A DNA stretch of 64,000 nt from Sva-07 sp942492715 (lineage in GTDB: Bacteria; Actinomycetota; Acidimicrobiia; Acidimicrobiales; Ilumatobacteraceae), in assembly GCA_942492715.1 (NCBI GenBank), contig CALOFW010000005.1, positions 248,001 to 312,000 on the forward strand, given 5' to 3'. Positions 49,701 through 57,018 of the stretch are shown here, one piece after another. Made by a program: the position numbers and the translations under genes. The notes under the pieces are model-generated. The model saw only the letters and a program-made list of their open reading frames with translations, was not told the DNA's origin and ran no database searches. Position 1 is the first letter of the stretch, and the number at the start of each line of letters is the position of its first letter.

Positions 49701-52570
49701 AGGACGCGCCGTGGCTCGGCGACACCATCAACGGTGGCGCCGACGACGACTACGTGGAGGGCAACCAGGGCTCGGACCTGATCTCCGGCGACGACGGCGA
49801 CGACGATCTGACGGGCGGCGGCTCGGCGATCGACGGACGGTACGTGCCCGAGCGGGTCGGCGACGGCCTGTGGGACGAGCGCGACACCGTCCACGGCGGC
49901 AACGGCAACGACGTGATCGCCGGTGACAATGCCCGGATCAATCGGGGCAGCGATGCACAGGCGCCACTGACGGGCTTGCTCCTCGGCACCGACCGGGAAG
50001 TGCTCCTGTTCGACGTCAACTCGACCGACCCGCTGTTCAGCGGTGGTGACTTCCTCGCGGGCGGCGCCGAACGTGACCTGATGTTCGGCCAGGGCAACGG
50101 TGCCCAGTCCCCCGATCAGGCCGACCCGTTGGACGGGGTCGACAACGACCTCGACGGCCGCGAGAGTTCCGACTCGACCTCGTACGACTGCGCGGACAAC
50201 GGCTTCGACAACGACGACGATGGCGCCGCGGACGCCGCCGATCCCGGTTGCTCCGGCGCGGTCGACGAGGACCAACCGTGGGACGGTGACGTCATCCTCG
50301 GCGACGATGGTGACGACTACATGGAGGGCAACGCCGGCGCCGACTGGATGTTCGGGGGCGACGACGAGGACGACATGGTCGGTGGCGGTTCCGCCGCCGA
50401 CGGGGCGATCGTGCCGACCCGCGACCCGGCGGGCCTGCTCGACGGCGACGACGTGATGCACGGCGACGGTGACGACGACGTGATGACCGGCGACAACGCC
50501 CGCATCAACCGGACCGTCGTCGACGGAGCGTTCGCACGGATCGCGTCCGCCGGCGTCGCCGACGTCGAAGGGTTCGGACCGTACGACCAGGCGATCCGGG
50601 TCACCGACATGTTCCGCGGCGACGACGGCCCGGACATGCACGGCGACGACTACCTGACCGGCGATCTCGGCAACGACGAGATGTACGGCCAGCTCGGCGA
50701 CGACTTCGCCGTGGGCAACGCGGGCGACGACGCCCTCGTGGGTGACCTCGGCCAGGTCCGAGCGAACGTGCTCGGCGACGGCGTCGGCGTGGATCCGCCC
50801 CAGATGGCGATCAGCACGAACTCGCCCCATTGGGACGACGTGATCAACGAGGTCGGCTCGATGCTCTGGGAGACCGAGCTGTACGCGTTCGACACATCGG
50901 CCGGTGGCGTCGGGGGCGACGATGTGCTGCTGGGCCACGACGGCCGCGACACGGTGTTCGCCGGACCGGGCGACGACGTCGTCAACGGCGACGGTGACGG
51001 GACCGAGGAACTCTTCGACCCCGTCCAACCCGAGTTCACCCACGTCACCGACGTCGACCCGTCGACGGCCGACCGCGATCAGCTCTTCGGCGGCGACGGC
51101 GGCGATGCGATGTGGGGGGGACGCGACAACGACATCCTCATGGGCGGCCACGGCGACGACTTCCTCGACGTGCGACCACGGGAGGAGACCGACAACGGCC
51201 GCAACGGCGCGAACTTCCGGATCATCCCGCGCGATCCGCCGGCATGGTTCACGTGGGCGGTCCCGGAGAACTTCCAGGACGTCGACTTCATCTACGGCGG
51301 CTGGGATCGTGATGCGATGCAGGCCGACCAGGCCGCGAACGGTCCGGACCCCGGCGACCGGCTGGCCGACTGGGCGGGTGGGTTCAACGTGGAGTATCTG
51401 TGCCCCGCCGGGTACGGCGACTACACGGTCACGCGAATGGGATCACCACACGCACGAGACTTCCTCCGGGACCTGACCCAGGCCAGCGGCGCCTACCTCT
51501 CGTCCACCGAGGGCACGTCGGGCTTCCGCGATCTCGGATACGTGTTCCCCAACGAGCGTGGGATGAACTCGCACCCACCTCATCCCGACCATCCCGGCCA
51601 CTTCACCTGCGCCGACTACAGCCAGGTCGGCGTCGCCGGAGTGTCCGCTGAAGCCGGCGGTCCCTACGAGGTGGTCGAGGGCGGATCGGTCACCCTCGAT
51701 GGTTCCGCCTCCACCGGTGCGGCGACGTGGTCATGGGACAGCGGTCCGCTGGCGATCGACGACGCGGGCTCGGCGACGCCGACGATCAGCGCAGTCGGCC
51801 TCGACGATGCTGTGGCGGTGGCGACGCTGGAGGTCGGCGACGGTGCGGGAACGTTCTCGTCCGACACCGCCGACGTCGCGATCGTGAACGCTGCGCCCGT
51901 GGCGACCGTCGACGCGTTGACACCGCTCGCCGCCGTCGGGGCGAGTGTCGGCCTCGCGGCGTCGTTCACCGATGCCGGCGTGTTGGACACGCACACGGTG
52001 TCGATCGACTGGGGCGACGGCACGACCTGCGACGGGTCGCCCGGCTCGGGCTGCGAGATCACCGGCGCCGCCGGTGTCGGTTCGGTCGTCGGTGCACACG
52101 CATACGCATCAGTGGGCGACTTCACGGTGATCGTGACGGTCACCGACGATGACGGCGGGGCCGGCGCGGCGCCACCGCAGACCGTGTCGGTGACGCTCAC
52201 CGGCGTACCGGTCGCGGTGGCGACCGCGCAGATGTGGTCCTCGATCGATCCGTGGCCGCTGGCGGACCCGCTGACCATCGGGGGCGTCGGCTACACACGG
52301 GCCACCGCCATCGACGTGTTCGACGACGGCACCAACAACGAACGGAGTCCCCTGCTCTTCCGTGAGTTGGTGGCGGCGCGACTCAACCAGGCGGCCGGTG
52401 CCGATTCGTCGTGTGTCACGGCGACGATGGATCTCGCCGATGCCTGGCTGGTCGCCCATCCCCCCGGGAGCGGCGTCAAGAAGAACGCCGCGGCGTGGGC
52501 GAACGATGCGCAGGCCCACTTCGACGCGTTGCGCAACTACAACACGGGGCTGCTCTGCGCCCCGGGGTGA
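40787..52570 (+). CDS. giant secreted RTX/PKD-repeat protein (3,927 residues)
   Basis: ATG 40787 opens a Sec signal (FGVSLLVALAVAAGSLVVA). Residues about 40-2100 are beta-rich, Asp/Gly/Thr-heavy modules without catalytic motifs. From about 2140 to 3460 lie dozens of RTX calcium-binding nonapeptides (such as GGPGNDIIKGGDGHDLIFGD), organised in five larger modules, each with YMEGN, an AGDNA box and LFD. Three Asp-rich loops like thrombospondin-3 or EF-hand calcium loops (DNDGDGVVDED) interrupt them. PKD-like domains span about 3620-3800 (GGPYEVVEGGSVTLDGSAS), then a C-terminal helical cap (AADAWLVAHPPG-like). It is probably a calcium-dependent surface adhesin or matrix protein. No type I exporter genes are nearby. 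Confidence 0.85.
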   Translation: MSNRTFGVSLLVALAVAAGSLVVAPQGSTSAVAPPYDNAVAQELATASAALAQASLLPDLLPVIPGLEANPAMVLGVHEIFADLTSLATSTDLATDIAALGGSDFTFSGYDDSSSGGTHTVTFDVAVDRAYSAPVTIMEDGVQILGAPVDVAVTMPATTVTLTFDESDIPGTFAFVDLPTFALTASLASNQTIPIQFGFADATASGDLDVGFTVDFELTDPDGLDRLTIDEFSTLAIDDLVQLDFPDNGVDDVDIDLALTASVFGTEFGGSVTVTDQNLFSDPAPSFEFTPTGANPIDLLTNISADAAITSLAQLVSSYGAAMLAGDVKLPFLSDGVFIPGDLGVADAADFDRVFDAIQPLVDYVEPRSSGQIVCGTEVGPDPDGPGGVDGIPTGSLIALEAGQSVYCRAYTSVDGSAQWTVNGTDAGAPSTTTIGTEPSENIELAVGAGGDFAVEIGFTPDDGSGAITILPRPGTIQELLTELAAADLIPSPGGTPDFGYDAAAQAFTFPFEFGVAGPIQRDASINAGNSLVAATGLTGLSAGATASASYSLSDVSAGVTLGLIVTDDVESINPGDEVTNPPGPLDRFFLSGVDSIIEVGDVSVDGNFAMDGRLGFLEVAAGVSGSLTTPGSDPAVKVGIGSTGVSSNGTTIPDAILVRDVLSPSLTDHITADVNLQFDGSAIVSADAAGLGASGSFDISWNLDDASPTISNFDPGFTNTLLPFGGDLSLTHGATVATDATLFTGDGTVNLLATPGLVGSQLVDGAGNVCNITAVLSATQLNCSNPVGAVLNPITFAAGESYDVKGNTLSGLAQILAALDALVAYLEVAVGSDAFDTPIDLIGVSPADIVGQVDELRRMVDEFRGVQDANIQCVVQGDPAADIRALPLDTSPPGPVPDVTLQCAAEAFATNPTGVRWRVVPTGADPGAFVADGDGDSLSGTPDPTAAFQALTVTPGLDTDGDGFVSLGSEYSIEVEWSDATGDHQAAFPPRIPQSLQQLETLINDTLGLPDGLLQFSLTDAPVDPTLRIDIGYGICSDGNPDPECAGLPTGPSPSANLNFDLSGAGLGDLVGLDVTGSIEVDYAALGQFDVGVPLDGSAPVLYGSTGLEARLQAEGTDDLAVEASIGPASVTVGAGATGPTGVAESGSSNGTLNATGAFPAASVSVGMVVTKTATGEACVVSSRTDDDNVECALDWAEGDSFRFGGRNDLSAGLGLELQLTDGGVTVGDDAAVSFAAAGVEVTDPGDILGGGSCGPIDEDLMTRISGSTGTTGERDLSGFACAQLSLSADLGGDIYLGELDVELIAGPDPVRAWAPTDLGTRLADAALNPAFLLQLLPDLLEAIEGGMRDAAGAGLPAAIADPLKTGADGIETVRLAVDGYLDTFAAALASLDPGGPLEDEVAAQLASLLGLDPGDIAVEALCDHGGTDEPCASGDSLFDLRDIRATFTFGDMVEATTGINLGLEGLPLNVEGGVSAFANWGVTLGLGVSVDRRSLRRSRRIPPEFLVAAGVTLAPGATGCDAPLAALAADYTTDRCLSARLGFLGVEALDSVASPTTIGAAIGLDVTGSAPDKITLGDLVSGDVDLTPEVAGGINIDLHIRTGIAGATADLPSIIGTFTLDWQIGDFDPSDPAASDFEDLATVSIDTPTVSFDNLYLDLGDVLDKFMKPVTKEIKKITGPLQPVVDVITAPIPVVSDLSELVGGPQITMLSVLEGATGADLALIKALAAFVSFVNNIPDGGSLGEIPLGALVGGSREPGSFTVDAAKAGTTVSPTEAGSLIKQDGTFKGGTGFTEDVGNAGGGALNSAASPDTNRPSTFGVPGLSFPFLDDASQIFGILVGRDATLIRWDAGTLKASAGISYDFGPIMVGPIPITITLGGEIGIEGRFAIGYDTSGIRKLLDGGSGVALFDGIFIDDLDAQGNDVPEIVFRGRVFAGASVDLVIVSAGVRGGIELTFSLDLDDRPDPDGKLRIEEIVDKLANPICLFEVSGKIEAFLEAFVKIDLFFYSQEFGFELVRITLLEWSSACEPPAPKPATQDGGVVYLNIGSRATERNVQEDVTDESIEVRQLGPGKVRVTAFGFEEVFTGVELIVADGGEDDDEILMLPGSDDELVDTGSTAPEDPSVGIAKTPVPFTIPTVISGGPGNDIIKGGDGHDLIFGDAAVAAGTWEGIGYDAVTAQGGPEGDDTVNAGGGNDVVKANGGNDQVEGEAGRDTIEGGEGGDALNGGPGGDAVLGQGGADSVHGGPIPQPAAGASDATIDDDDALAGGIGPDTVSGDFGSDVIFGDDEVAGFMDADGSMRRIGYAKPDAATWRGWCDAPAVGDGDLLVGNAGNDIMLGGGGGDQMDGDEGDDWACGGDGADQVVGDSGDDELRGNADDDTLTGDDGHDVIFGGGGDDLANGNAGNDDIFGDEGSDVLFGDDGDDIVVGDTGSVTDGHPHGVATGTVVSPTKVMAMDAAVTRDSSTSGTALRSCDPEDAPVGDSDCIFGGAGSDALFGGSDADTVQGQAGVDLIEGNHGADQLRGGTDDDLLFGNEDADTMYGDGASDAMYGDRDIANWNTDTPFGAAIDTMYGGPGTDHMEGDGAGDTMFGGADADHMEGNDGSDTMYGDSGDDDMIGGSDLAGIGDVGESTMQGGLGDDVMAGDNAVIGATGVVGGRSVTLLDLSIGGDDTMHGDAGTDYMFGQVAGDTMSGGDAGDYMEGNDGDDTMSGDAGDDDMIGGSSAADGVIVLDRVGTGADDDGETSMTGGGGQDWLAGDNARMNRVLAGESGRGALVDHPIVLFDLATVGAAAPVGAHGPDVMDGGDATDFMFGQGSDDTMNGGDAADYMEGNDGSDTMSGDAGDDDMVGGGSANDANSGGSATIGTIVPIRLGDGLLDQGETDMLGGDGIDWMAGDNAFMNRVLFDDADEPIDLFDVNSADEADVSGGDTIHGDAGDDVIFGQGNGAQASQSDPPDGSDNDGDGVVDEDAPWLGDTINGGADDDYVEGNQGSDLISGDDGDDDLTGGGSAIDGRYVPERVGDGLWDERDTVHGGNGNDVIAGDNARINRGSDAQAPLTGLLLGTDREVLLFDVNSTDPLFSGGDFLAGGAERDLMFGQGNGAQSPDQADPLDGVDNDLDGRESSDSTSYDCADNGFDNDDDGAADAADPGCSGAVDEDQPWDGDVILGDDGDDYMEGNAGADWMFGGDDEDDMVGGGSAADGAIVPTRDPAGLLDGDDVMHGDGDDDVMTGDNARINRTVVDGAFARIASAGVADVEGFGPYDQAIRVTDMFRGDDGPDMHGDDYLTGDLGNDEMYGQLGDDFAVGNAGDDALVGDLGQVRANVLGDGVGVDPPQMAISTNSPHWDDVINEVGSMLWETELYAFDTSAGGVGGDDVLLGHDGRDTVFAGPGDDVVNGDGDGTEELFDPVQPEFTHVTDVDPSTADRDQLFGGDGGDAMWGGRDNDILMGGHGDDFLDVRPREETDNGRNGANFRIIPRDPPAWFTWAVPENFQDVDFIYGGWDRDAMQADQAANGPDPGDRLADWAGGFNVEYLCPAGYGDYTVTRMGSPHARDFLRDLTQASGAYLSSTEGTSGFRDLGYVFPNERGMNSHPPHPDHPGHFTCADYSQVGVAGVSAEAGGPYEVVEGGSVTLDGSASTGAATWSWDSGPLAIDDAGSATPTISAVGLDDAVAVATLEVGDGAGTFSSDTADVAIVNAAPVATVDALTPLAAVGASVGLAASFTDAGVLDTHTVSIDWGDGTTCDGSPGSGCEITGAAGVGSVVGAHAYASVGDFTVIVTVTDDDGGAGAAPPQTVSVTLTGVPVAVATAQMWSSIDPWPLADPLTIGGVGYTRATAIDVFDDGTNNERSPLLFRELVAARLNQAAGADSSCVTATMDLADAWLVAHPPGSGVKKNAAAWANDAQAHFDALRNYNTGLLCAPG

Positions 52571-52748
52571 CGAGCTGCCCGCGCGCATGCCGCCCACGAG
52601 TACGTTCCGGTCGGCCGAGACCCGAGACGCCGACGACGACACCTCGACCGATGGTGCGACTCGCGTCACATGGTGTGCCACCTGCGACATTGACCTCGCC
52701 GCACGCAGCACCGACAATCGGTCATCGTCGACGACGTCTGGGGGACGC

Positions 52749-54002
52749 ATGACACTGACCGATCCGGACACCACCGGGAACGCAGCGACACGGGGGGAGC
52801 CGCAGGTCTTCTTCAACCCGTTCGAACCCGGGTACTTCGACGACCCGAGCGTGCAGCTCAACCAGCTGCGCGAGCAGGACGCGGTGCACTTCATGGAGTT
52901 CACCGGCGGCTACATGCTGACCCGCTACGACGACGTGTTCCGGGTGTTGCGCGATCGGACGATCGGCAGCGAGTCGACCCATGCGATCCGCACGCCGTCG
53001 ATCGAGGCCGAACTCGAGCAGGTGGCGAAGGATCCGTCGGGGCCGAGCATGTTGCGCGTCGACGGCGACGACCACACCCGGCTGCGACGTCTCGTCGCCC
53101 AGGCGTTCACGCCCCGGGCGATCGAGCAGTGGCGCCTCCGGGCGACCGAACTGACCGAGGAGCTGCTCGACCACTTCGACGACAACGGCGGCGGCGACGC
53201 GCTGCACGACTTCGCGCTCCCGCTGCCGGCGACGGTGATCTCCGACATGTTGGGCATGCCGGCGGGTGATCTGCCGAAGCTGCGGGGCTGGTCGCACGCG
53301 TTGGCCAAGACGCTCGACGCAGTCAACACCGAGGACGAGTACCAGCGGGCGGTCGACAGCGCGTTGGCGATGGACGAGTACCTGCGCGACATCTACGACC
53401 TGAAGGAGGCGGACCCGGCCGACGACATCTTCTCGGCGCTGATCGCCGCCGAACACGAGGGCGACCGGCTGAGCAAGGACGAGGTGATGGCCAACATCCG
53501 GCTGCTCTACGTGGCCGGCCACGAGACCACGACGAACCTGATCGGCAACGGCCTCGTCGAGCTGTTCCGCAACCCCGACCAGCTCGAGCTGTTGCGATCG
53601 ACCGACGAACACGACGCCAACCTCGTCGAGGAGGTGCTGCGGTTCAACCCGTCGGTGCAGATGACGCGGCGGATCCCGCTCCACGACATCGAGGTCGCCG
53701 GCACGGACATCCCGGCCGGCACCGTCATGCTGCTGTCGGCCACCAGCGCGAACCGCGATCCCCGCAAGTGGGGTGACACCGCCGACGAGTTCGACATCAC
53801 CCGACCCGATGCGAAGGACCAGGTGGCGTTCGGCGGTGGGCCGCACTTCTGCCTCGGGGCCGCGCTGGCCCGGCTCGAGGGACAGATCGCGATGCCGCGG
53901 ATCGTGCGCCGCTTCCCCGACCTCGCCCCGGTGAGCGAGACGCCCGAGTTCGAGCCCCGCGTGGTCCTGCGCGGCGTGTCCCGCCTCGACGTCACCGTCT
54001 GA
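52749..54002 (+). CDS. cytochrome P450
   Basis: This is 417 residues from ATG 52749. The I-helix oxygen motif AGHETTTNL is near residue 256, the K-helix ExxR is in LVEEVLRFNPS, and the heme loop FGGGPHFCLGAALAR holds the axial Cys368. Length and motif forms fit soluble bacterial class I P450s of the CYP107/CYP125-like sort. It needs a ferredoxin and a reductase, neither of which is adjacent. The substrate is unknown; a hairpin 13 bases after the stop probably terminates it. Confidence 0.92.
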   Translation: MTLTDPDTTGNAATRGEPQVFFNPFEPGYFDDPSVQLNQLREQDAVHFMEFTGGYMLTRYDDVFRVLRDRTIGSESTHAIRTPSIEAELEQVAKDPSGPSMLRVDGDDHTRLRRLVAQAFTPRAIEQWRLRATELTEELLDHFDDNGGGDALHDFALPLPATVISDMLGMPAGDLPKLRGWSHALAKTLDAVNTEDEYQRAVDSALAMDEYLRDIYDLKEADPADDIFSALIAAEHEGDRLSKDEVMANIRLLYVAGHETTTNLIGNGLVELFRNPDQLELLRSTDEHDANLVEEVLRFNPSVQMTRRIPLHDIEVAGTDIPAGTVMLLSATSANRDPRKWGDTADEFDITRPDAKDQVAFGGGPHFCLGAALARLEGQIAMPRIVRRFPDLAPVSETPEFEPRVVLRGVSRLDVTV

Positions 54003-54015
54003 CGACCACACCGGG

Positions 54016-54046
54016 GGACATCTGGGGTCAGACCCCAGTTGTCCCA
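54016..54046 (+). terminator. hairpin with GGGGTCAGACCCC core
   Basis: GGGACATCTGGGGT and ACCCCAGTTGTCCC form 14-bp arms with one mismatch around CAG, just after the P450 stop. There is no U tract, as usual in high-GC actinobacteria. Related hairpins occur at 38235 and 56986. Confidence 0.6.
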
Positions 54047-54142
54047 GATGCCACACGTGCGGCGGTGCACGCTGCCGAACTGGTGGTGATCGCACCCGGC
54101 AGGCCGTGGCGGAGCGCGGCGAGCCCGCATACGGTCTGCCCG

Positions 54143-54607
54143 ATGGACGGCTTCCACCTCGCTCAACTCAACATCGGACGGCTCCATCATCCGCTCGACT
54201 CGGCGGAAACGGCCGAGTTCGACGCGGCGCTCGGGCCGATCAACGCACTTGCGGAGGCGACGCCTGGGTTCGTGTGGCGGCTCGTGGACGACGACGGCCA
54301 GTCGTCGAGCTACGTCCGCCTCCCGGGCGAGGACGACCCGCTCGAGATCGTGAACATGTCGGTGTGGACCGACCTCGAGTCGCTGAAGCACTTCATGTAC
54401 CGCAGCGGTCATGCGATGTACATGCGACGGCGCCGGGAGTGGTTCGAGAAGAGCGGCGTGGCGACGTCGGTGTGCTGGTGGATCCCGGCAGGCGAGATCC
54501 CGGATCTCGCCGACGCCCACCGCCGCCTGCTCCACCTGCGCGAGCACGGCCCGACCGAGGTCGGCTGGCCAGTGTCCGCGCCGGTGACGGCACCGGTCAC
54601 GGGCTGA
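54143..54607 (+). CDS. DUF3291-family protein
   Basis: This is 154 residues from ATG 54143 (MDGFHLAQLNIGRLHHPLDS). FHLAQLN, the mid segment NMSVWTDLESLKHFMYRSGH and WFEKSGVATSVCWWIPAGEI match the DUF3291 family, a ferredoxin-like alpha-beta barrel fold related to small monooxygenases. Chemistry is not established. It lies between the P450 and a flavin/F420-type protein in the same orientation. Confidence 0.85.
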   Translation: MDGFHLAQLNIGRLHHPLDSAETAEFDAALGPINALAEATPGFVWRLVDDDGQSSSYVRLPGEDDPLEIVNMSVWTDLESLKHFMYRSGHAMYMRRRREWFEKSGVATSVCWWIPAGEIPDLADAHRRLLHLREHGPTEVGWPVSAPVTAPVTG

Positions 54608-54649
54608 TTCACAACTGCACTAAGGTCGGAGTGCGCAAGGGGGTCGCGT

Positions 54650-55072
54650 ATGAGTGAAGTCTTGGGACAGGCCGACGCACTGCTCGGGTCGGACGCGGTT
54701 GCCCACGTCTGGACCACGAATCCCGACGGCACGCCACAGGTCTCGGTGGTGTGGGTGATCGCACAGGGTGACGAGATCGTGTTCGGGACCGACACGGCGA
54801 GCCAGAAGGCCAAGAACCTTCGACGCGACAACCGGATCGTGTTGTCGATCGAGGACACCGAACGCAACGAGCGCGGCTTCCAGCGTCATCTGGTGGCACG
54901 GGGCCGGGCCCGGATCTACCCGGGAGCGGACCCTGCGCTGATGGATCGTCTCGCGAAGAAGTATCTCGGGCTCGAACGGCACCCGTTGGCGATGCGCGAT
55001 TCGCCGACGAGCGTGGTCGTGCGGGTGAAGATCGAGCGCATCAGCGGCATCGGCCCCTGGGTCGAGCCGTAG
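54650..55072 (+). CDS. PPOX-class F420-dependent oxidoreductase
   Basis: This is 140 residues from ATG 54650. The split-barrel fold is recognised from AHVWTTNPDGTPQVSVVWV, IVFGTDTASQKAKNLRRDN and a C-terminal RVKIERISGIGPW, typical of actinobacterial F420- or FMN-binding PNPOx-like reductases. Size fits the family (about 135-150 residues). The substrate is unknown. A palindromic repeat begins 8 bases after its stop, between it and a convergent gene. Confidence 0.85.
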   Translation: MSEVLGQADALLGSDAVAHVWTTNPDGTPQVSVVWVIAQGDEIVFGTDTASQKAKNLRRDNRIVLSIEDTERNERGFQRHLVARGRARIYPGADPALMDRLAKKYLGLERHPLAMRDSPTSVVVRVKIERISGIGPWVEP

Positions 55073-55080
55073 CACTTGAC

Positions 55081-55132
55081 CGTTTGCGTCGAGATCTGGG
55101 TGACCCACCCCACCCGAAACGCGACGCAAACG
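55081..55132. terminator. CGTTTGCGTCG palindrome between convergent genes
   Basis: The 11-bp perfect arms CGTTTGCGTCG and CGACGCAAACG enclose GGGTGACCCACCCCACCC. It is the same family as the repeats at 31-33 kb. The site separates two convergent genes, so a bidirectional terminator role is plausible. Confidence 0.65.
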
Positions 55133-55159
55133 AGAAGGCGCCGAGCGACCGGTCGGGTG

Positions 55160-55549
55160 TCAGTCGGTGAGGGCGGCGAGGGTCTCGCCGATCAGGCGGC
55201 GCGCTTCGGCGGCGATCGGGGCGAGTTCGTCGCGGCTGGTCATCGACACCATCAGCCCGGGGTCGAGCGCGTCGACCTGCACCTGATCGCCGACCTGGCG
55301 CACGACCACGTTGCACGGCAACAGCGCACCGACGTTCGGTTCCACGTCGAGTGCAGCGCTGGCGAGCTTCGGGTTGCAGGCACCCAGGATCACGTACGGA
55401 TCCATGTCCTTGTCGACCTTGGCCTTGAGGGTCTGTTGCATGTCGATCTCGGTCAGCACGCCGAACCCGTGCTCGGCGAGCGCGGCCTTCGTGGCGGCGA
55501 GCGCTTCGGCGAACGGGATCCCGAGCACGACGGACTCTTCGAACACCAT
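55160..55549 (-). CDS. DUF302-family protein
   Basis: This is 129 residues from ATG 55549, directly preceded by AGGAGACCTCC. PFAEALAATKAALAEHGFGV, EIDMQQTLKAKVDKDMDPYV and ILGACNPKLASAAL are the DUF302 pattern, including the single conserved Cys. Members are small alpha-beta proteins, some co-occurring with thiol or sulfide enzymes. The function is unknown. Confidence 0.88.
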   Translation of the reverse strand: MVFEESVVLGIPFAEALAATKAALAEHGFGVLTEIDMQQTLKAKVDKDMDPYVILGACNPKLASAALDVEPNVGALLPCNVVVRQVGDQVQVDALDPGLMVSMTSRDELAPIAAEARRLIGETLAALTD

Positions 55550-55659
55550 GGAGGTCTCCTTCCGGTCAGATGAATGCCCATCATCGCGCGGTGTCTCGTC
55601 GTCGGCCCAGAGTCGAACGGCATCTGTCGGGTCCACCGTGCGCCCGTACGCTGGAGCCC

Positions 55660-56106
55660 ATGGGCACCAAGGAAGCACTGACCGACCTCCAGATGAAGGG
55701 CATGAACGCCGTGCACAAGACGGTGCTCAAGCTGTCGGGCGGGCGGGTGTTCAACAGCTTCGGCACCATGCCGGTCGTCGAGTTGCACACGGCCGGGCGC
55801 ACGAGCGGCAAGCGGCGGAGCACGATGCTCACGGCGCCGATCCACGACGACGGCACCTATGTCCTCGTGGCGTCGAAGGGCGGCGACGATCGTGATCCGG
55901 ATTGGTACCGCAACCTGGTCGCGAACCCCGACATCGAGCTCACCGTCGACGGCACGACACTCGAGATGACCGCCCGTGTGGTGTCCGACGAGGAGAAGGC
56001 CGAGATGTGGCCCCGTATCGTCGAGGCGTACAAGGGGTACGCCGGCTACCAGAAGAAGACCGACCGCAACATCCCGGTGGTGATCTGCGAGCCCCGCTCG
56101 GCCTGA
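55660..56106 (+). CDS. deazaflavin-dependent nitroreductase family protein (DUF385)
   Basis: This is 148 residues from ATG 55660. VFNSFGTMPVVELHTAGRTSGKRRSTML is, in parts, the F420-binding signature of Ddn-like proteins; DPDWYRNLVANPDIELTVDG and a closing Arg/Glu segment complete the fold. Members reduce quinones or nitro compounds with F420H2 in Actinobacteria. It is divergent from the DUF302 gene and followed after 21 bases by a dioxygenase gene. Confidence 0.88.
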   Translation: MGTKEALTDLQMKGMNAVHKTVLKLSGGRVFNSFGTMPVVELHTAGRTSGKRRSTMLTAPIHDDGTYVLVASKGGDDRDPDWYRNLVANPDIELTVDGTTLEMTARVVSDEEKAEMWPRIVEAYKGYAGYQKKTDRNIPVVICEPRSA

Positions 56107-56127
56107 CACGGGGAGTACCGTCGGGCC

Positions 56128-57003
56128 ATGAGCATCGACCAGATCGACATGACGGTGGAACGCCTCGGCGGGTCGTGTGGGGCGATCGTGCGAGGGGTCG
56201 ATGTGACTCGGCCGCAGTCGCCCGACGAGGTCGAGCGGATTCTGCGGTTGCTCGACGAGCACCTGGTGGTCGCGTTCCCCGGTCAGCGGATGGACCTCGA
56301 CCGGCTGGAGGCGTTCACCGACGAACTCGGCGGGCGCGATGTCACGCCGTACGTCACCCCGGTCGACGGGCGACCGTTCGTGATCCGGGTGATCAAGGAG
56401 CCGAGCGACGAGCTGAACTTCGCCAACGCCTGGCACACCGACCTGTCATACGTGGCGGCGCCGCCCGCGTACACGGTGCTGCACGCTCACGACGTGCCGC
56501 CCGCGGGTGGCGACACGATGTGGGCCAACCAGTACCTCGCCTACGAGACCCTGCCCGAGAGCGTCAAGGAACAGATCGCCGACCTGCGCGGCATCCACTC
56601 GGCGGGGATGGCGTACGGCACGGGCGGCTATCTCGAGGCGGTGGCGGGCAAGAGCTCGATGGGGATCGAGCCGTCGCCCGATGCGTACGCCACCGAGACC
56701 CATCCGCTGGTGATCCGTCACCCGCGCACCGGCCGCCCGGCGCTGTATGCGAACTCGGTGTACACGACCGGGATCGAGGGGATGGACCCCGAGGAGGGAC
56801 GAGCACTGCTCGCCCGCCTGACGGCGCACGCCACGCACCCGAACTTCACGTGCCGCCTGCGGTGGGAGCCCGACATGCTCACGATCTGGGACAACTCGGC
56901 CACGCAGCACTTCGCGATCAACGACTACCCCGGCGCCCGCCGCGAGCTGTTCCGCACCAGCGTGAAGGGCACCACCCCCGCAGGTGTCACGCCTGGGGTC
57001 TGA
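56128..57003 (+). CDS. TauD/TfdA-family 2-oxoglutarate-dependent dioxygenase
   Basis: This is 291 residues from ATG 56128. The iron triad is His103 and Asp105 in WHTDLSY plus His261 in SATQHFAIND; the 2-oxoglutarate Arg follows in ARRELFRTS. The opening GGSCGAIVRGVDVT and VVAFPGQRMD are typical of the TauD group. These enzymes hydroxylate sulfonates, aryloxyacids or other carboxylates, releasing sulfite or glyoxylate. The substrate is not predictable, and no sulfonate transporter is nearby. Its stop codon lies inside a hairpin shared with the convergent gene. Confidence 0.88.
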   Translation: MSIDQIDMTVERLGGSCGAIVRGVDVTRPQSPDEVERILRLLDEHLVVAFPGQRMDLDRLEAFTDELGGRDVTPYVTPVDGRPFVIRVIKEPSDELNFANAWHTDLSYVAAPPAYTVLHAHDVPPAGGDTMWANQYLAYETLPESVKEQIADLRGIHSAGMAYGTGGYLEAVAGKSSMGIEPSPDAYATETHPLVIRHPRTGRPALYANSVYTTGIEGMDPEEGRALLARLTAHATHPNFTCRLRWEPDMLTIWDNSATQHFAINDYPGARRELFRTSVKGTTPAGVTPGV

Positions 57004-57016
57004 TCCCTGGCGTGAC
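56986..57016. terminator. hairpin overlapping the dioxygenase stop codon
   Basis: GTCACGCC and GGCGTGAC are exact 8-bp arms around an inner GGGGTCTGATCCC palindrome. It spans the stop at 57001-57003 and ends 2 bases before the convergent gene's stop, so it could terminate both. Confidence 0.6.
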
Positions 57017-57018
57017 GA

